Source of the DNA: Allosalinactinospora lopnorensis | GTDB taxonomy: Bacteria > Actinomycetota > Actinomycetes > Streptosporangiales > Streptosporangiaceae | Direction: 5' to 3' | DNA length: 63,674 nucleotides | Assembly: GCF_000981225.1 (NCBI RefSeq) | Contig: NZ_LAJC01000028.1 | Span: 1 to 63,674, forward strand | In this document: positions 61,427 through 63,674 of the stretch, piece after piece | Layout of the letters: every line of letters begins with the position of its first letter | Numbering within the stretch: position 1 is the first letter of the stretch | The notes under the pieces: generated by a model | Databases searched by the model: none | What the model was told of the DNA's origin: nothing | The model's input: the letters and a program-made list of their open reading frames with translations, nothing else | Position numbers and translations under genes: made by a program

Positions 61427-62701
61427 ATGACCACCCTTCGGATCGGTGCCGCCGGGGCGCTTGCGGTGGGCCTTCTTGCCCTTACCGCGTGCGGGGGCGG
61501 GTCGGCGGACGACGGCCGGATGCACGTGTGGATGTACCAGGACAGCCTCGCCGTGGTGCAGAAATCCGCTGTCGAGAGGTTCAACGAGGACGCCGAGATC
61601 GAAGCGGTGGTCGACGAGGTCCCCGGTGACACCTACGAGGACAAGGTGCGCACGGTGATGGGGTCGCGGGACCAGCCCGACGTCTTCTTCAACTGGGGCG
61701 CCGGCAGCATCCGCCCGTACACGGAGGAGGAGATGCTGCTCTCCCTCGACGACGCGCTGGAGAGCGATCCGGAGTTCGCGGACTCCTTCCTCCCCTCGGT
61801 CCTCGAAGGCGCGGAGATCGACGGCGTCCAGTACGGTATCCCGCTGCGCGGCACCCAGCCGGTCCTGCTCTTCTACAACGAGGCCGTCTTCGACGACGTG
61901 GGGGTCGAGCCGCCCGAGACCTGGGACGACATCCTCGACCTGGTCGACGCGTTCTCGGCCGAGGGGATCACCCCCTTCGCCCTTGGCGGCGCCGACACCT
62001 GGACGATGCAGATGTGGCTGCAGTACCTCGTCGACCGCGGAGGCGGACCGGAGGTGTTCCAGCGCATCGAGGAGGGCGATCCCGAGGGGTGGCGCGACCC
62101 GGCGGTCCTGGAGGCCGCGGAGACCGTTGAGGACCTGGTGGAGCGCGGCGCCTTCGGGGACAACTTCGCCTCCGTCAGCTTCACCGAGGGCGCGGCGTCG
62201 ACACTGCTGTCCGAAGGCAAGGCGGCGATGCACCTCATGGGCTCCTGGGAGTACTCCACCCACCTCGACCAGGCACCGGAGTTCGCCGAGAACGACCTCG
62301 GCTATACCGCCTTCCCGGCGATGCCCGGAGGCGAGGGCGACCCCGCCAACGTGACCGGCAACCCCACCAACTACTTCTCGGTGACCGCCGACAGCGAGTT
62401 CACCGACGAGGCGGTCGACTTCCTCAAGATGACCGCCGAGGAGGAGTACGTCCGGGACATGGTCGAGAACGGCGAGGTGCCGACGACCACCAACGCGGCA
62501 GACCTCCTGGACGAGAGCCCGGATCCCGACTTCGCCACGTTCCAGTACGAGACGGTGGAGCAGGCGCCGCACTTCCAGCTCTCCTGGGACCAGGCGGTCC
62601 CTCCCTCGGTCGCCACGCCGATGTTGACGGAGATCGAGAAACTGTTCAACGGGCAGAGCACGCCCGATGAGTTCGTCGAGACGCTGGCGAACCTGCAGTG
62701 A
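61427..62701 (+). CDS. Sugar ABC transporter substrate-binding lipoprotein
   Basis: The 424-residue protein has a lipoprotein signal (ALAVGLLALTACGGG) and the family 1 solute-binding fold (FFNWGAGSIRPYTEEEM, YGIPLRGTQPVLLFYNEAVF, GKAAMHLMGSWEYS). It binds a sugar or oligosaccharide outside the cell. ATG 61427 follows CGGAGG. Its stop overlaps the permease GTG by four bases. Confidence 0.92.
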   Translation: MTTLRIGAAGALAVGLLALTACGGGSADDGRMHVWMYQDSLAVVQKSAVERFNEDAEIEAVVDEVPGDTYEDKVRTVMGSRDQPDVFFNWGAGSIRPYTEEEMLLSLDDALESDPEFADSFLPSVLEGAEIDGVQYGIPLRGTQPVLLFYNEAVFDDVGVEPPETWDDILDLVDAFSAEGITPFALGGADTWTMQMWLQYLVDRGGGPEVFQRIEEGDPEGWRDPAVLEAAETVEDLVERGAFGDNFASVSFTEGAASTLLSEGKAAMHLMGSWEYSTHLDQAPEFAENDLGYTAFPAMPGGEGDPANVTGNPTNYFSVTADSEFTDEAVDFLKMTAEEEYVRDMVENGEVPTTTNAADLLDESPDPDFATFQYETVEQAPHFQLSWDQAVPPSVATPMLTEIEKLFNGQSTPDEFVETLANLQ

Positions 62702-63606
62702 GCGTCCTCGGCCCGCCCCGGGAAGCGCCCAGGGGGAGCACCCCCCGGGCAGGCCGGCCGGGTGCCGCCTGGGCGCTGCCCGCCCTGCTGTTCTTCGGCG
62801 CGTTCGCGATCCTGCCCATGGTGCTGGTGGGCTACCTTTCCCTCACGGCCTGGGGCGGGCTGGGCACGCCCCGGTTCGTCGGGGTGGAGAACTGGTCGCG
62901 GCTGGCCGGCGACCCCGTCATGCGGCGGGCCATCGGCCTCAGCGCCGCCCTGACCGCGGCGAGCTGGGCGGTGCAGACCCCGATCAGTCTGCTCCTCGGG
63001 GTGTGGGCGGCGGGGCCGCAGCGCAACCGCGCCGTCCTCTCAGCGGTCTTCTTCGTCCCGTTGCTGCTCTCCACAGCGGCGATCGCGATCCTCTGGCGGG
63101 CCCTGCTGGAGCCGAACTTCGGTCCCCTCGCCCGGCTCGGCTCCTTCCCCGACCTCCTCGGCAGCGTCGATACCGCCTTCATGGTCATCGTGTTCGTCAG
63201 CGCCTGGCAGTTCATCCCCCTGCACACGCTGCTCTACCAGGGAGGCGCGCGCCAGATCCCGGCCTCGCTGTACCAGGCGGCCGAGATCGACGGCGCCGGC
63301 AGGGCGGGAGCCTTCTGGCACATCACCCTGCCCCAGCTGAAGAACACCCTCACGACCTCGTCGGTGCTGATGGTCGTCGGCTCGCTGACCTACTTCGACA
63401 CCGTGCTGATCCTCACCGGCGGCGGCCCGGGGACCGGCACCACCATCGTCCCCTACCTGATGTACCAGGCCGGCTTCGAGAGCTGGGAGATGGGCTATGC
63501 CAGCGCGGTCGCGTGCACACTCGTCGTCGTCGCCACGGTGGTCTCACTCGCCATGGTCCGGTTCACCGGATTCGGGTCCATGCGCAGCACCAGGGAAGGA
63601 ATGTGA
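62698..63606 (+). CDS. Sugar ABC transporter permease (MalF type)
   Basis: The 302-residue protein has about six membrane helices. The EAA-type loop is YQAAEIDGAGRAGAFWHITL followed by PQLKNTLTTS. MalF-type permeases pair with a MalG-type partner. GTG 62698 overlaps the binding-protein stop, so translation is coupled. Confidence 0.92.
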   Translation: MSVLGPPREAPRGSTPRAGRPGAAWALPALLFFGAFAILPMVLVGYLSLTAWGGLGTPRFVGVENWSRLAGDPVMRRAIGLSAALTAASWAVQTPISLLLGVWAAGPQRNRAVLSAVFFVPLLLSTAAIAILWRALLEPNFGPLARLGSFPDLLGSVDTAFMVIVFVSAWQFIPLHTLLYQGGARQIPASLYQAAEIDGAGRAGAFWHITLPQLKNTLTTSSVLMVVGSLTYFDTVLILTGGGPGTGTTIVPYLMYQAGFESWEMGYASAVACTLVVVATVVSLAMVRFTGFGSMRSTREGM

Positions 63607-63674
63607 ACCGGATGCCCGCGGTCCGCACGGCCTCTCCCGCCCCGGCGTCGCCGCAGCCGCCCCCGCCGGCCGAG
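63603..63674 (+). CDS. Partial next gene, probably second sugar permease
   Basis: GTG 63603 overlaps the stop of the previous gene (GTGA) and stays open for 24 codons to the window end (VNRMPAVRTASPAPASP). Position and coupling suggest the MalG-type partner; no membrane helix is yet visible. Confidence 0.55.
   Translation, partial: MNRMPAVRTASPAPASPQPPPPAE

Noticed and set aside
1-63674. CRISPR arrays, rRNA genes and replication origins
   Set aside because: No regularly spaced repeats, rRNA-like stretches or DnaA-box clusters were noticed.

Overview
The window is about 70% G+C with strongly G/C-biased third codon positions, frequent GTG starts and short overlapping operons. It carries mycothiol-dependent isomerase-family proteins, an XRE/DUF5753 plus DUF397 pair, a DUF574-type methyltransferase, SpoIIE-type phosphatase logic and an actinobacterial dCTP deaminase. 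This points to a filamentous actinomycete, probably of the Nocardiopsaceae or a related family; the genus is inference.

Layout. 1-4.8 kb: assorted single genes (DUF1540, an arginase-like protein, a TIGR03086 protein divergent from an AraC regulator, a dihydrofolate-reductase-like protein). 4.9-8.0 kb: an intact tRNA-Gly(CCC) at 7910-7980, whose 3' half plus terminator is repeated at 4907-4996. Between the copies lie a membrane protein, an HD-domain protein, a NUDIX gene with a frameshift and an XRE regulator remnant: probably a decayed integrative element. 8.1-10.6 kb: dCTP deaminase, rhomboid protease and small membrane or cysteine-rich proteins.

10.9-24.9 kb is an aromatic catabolic island built on gentisate. 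One set (isomerase, fumarylpyruvate-hydrolase-like enzyme, gentisate 1,2-dioxygenase) runs left from an IclR regulator. An ABC importer of the SsuABC/TauABC type runs right. After an MFS carrier and an alpha/beta hydrolase comes a second set (FAD monooxygenase, gentisate dioxygenase, FAH-family hydrolase, IclR). Together these could import an aromatic acid, hydroxylate it to gentisate, cleave the ring, isomerise maleylpyruvate and split fumarylpyruvate to fumarate and pyruvate. A similar AT-rich motif lies upstream of the importer and of the monooxygenase operon.

25-45 kb: methyltransferases, an SSS symporter with a DUF3311-like partner, a GntR/CoA-transferase pair, a SpoIIE phosphatase, an IS630 fragment, epoxide hydrolase, PadR regulators, an NCS2 purine permease, an FAD monooxygenase, an ArsR-AHSA1 reading frame, a DUF418 protein and a compact regulatory cassette (43.4-45.2 kb). 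45-58.7 kb: housekeeping and stress genes, including CDP-alcohol phosphotransferase, HIT, VOC, two TetR units, a secreted lipase, a second arginase-like protein, DUF190, CsbD, DUF2795 and two lipoproteins, one with an OmpA domain. 59-63.7 kb: a sugar-type unit (Gfo/Idh oxidoreductase, LacI regulator, ABC binding protein and permeases) cut by the window end.

A recurring feature is that at least nine genes are interrupted by single-base shifts located at short runs of C or G while both halves remain recognisable. I read most of these as probable assembly or base-calling errors and describe the genes as if restored, saying so in each entry.
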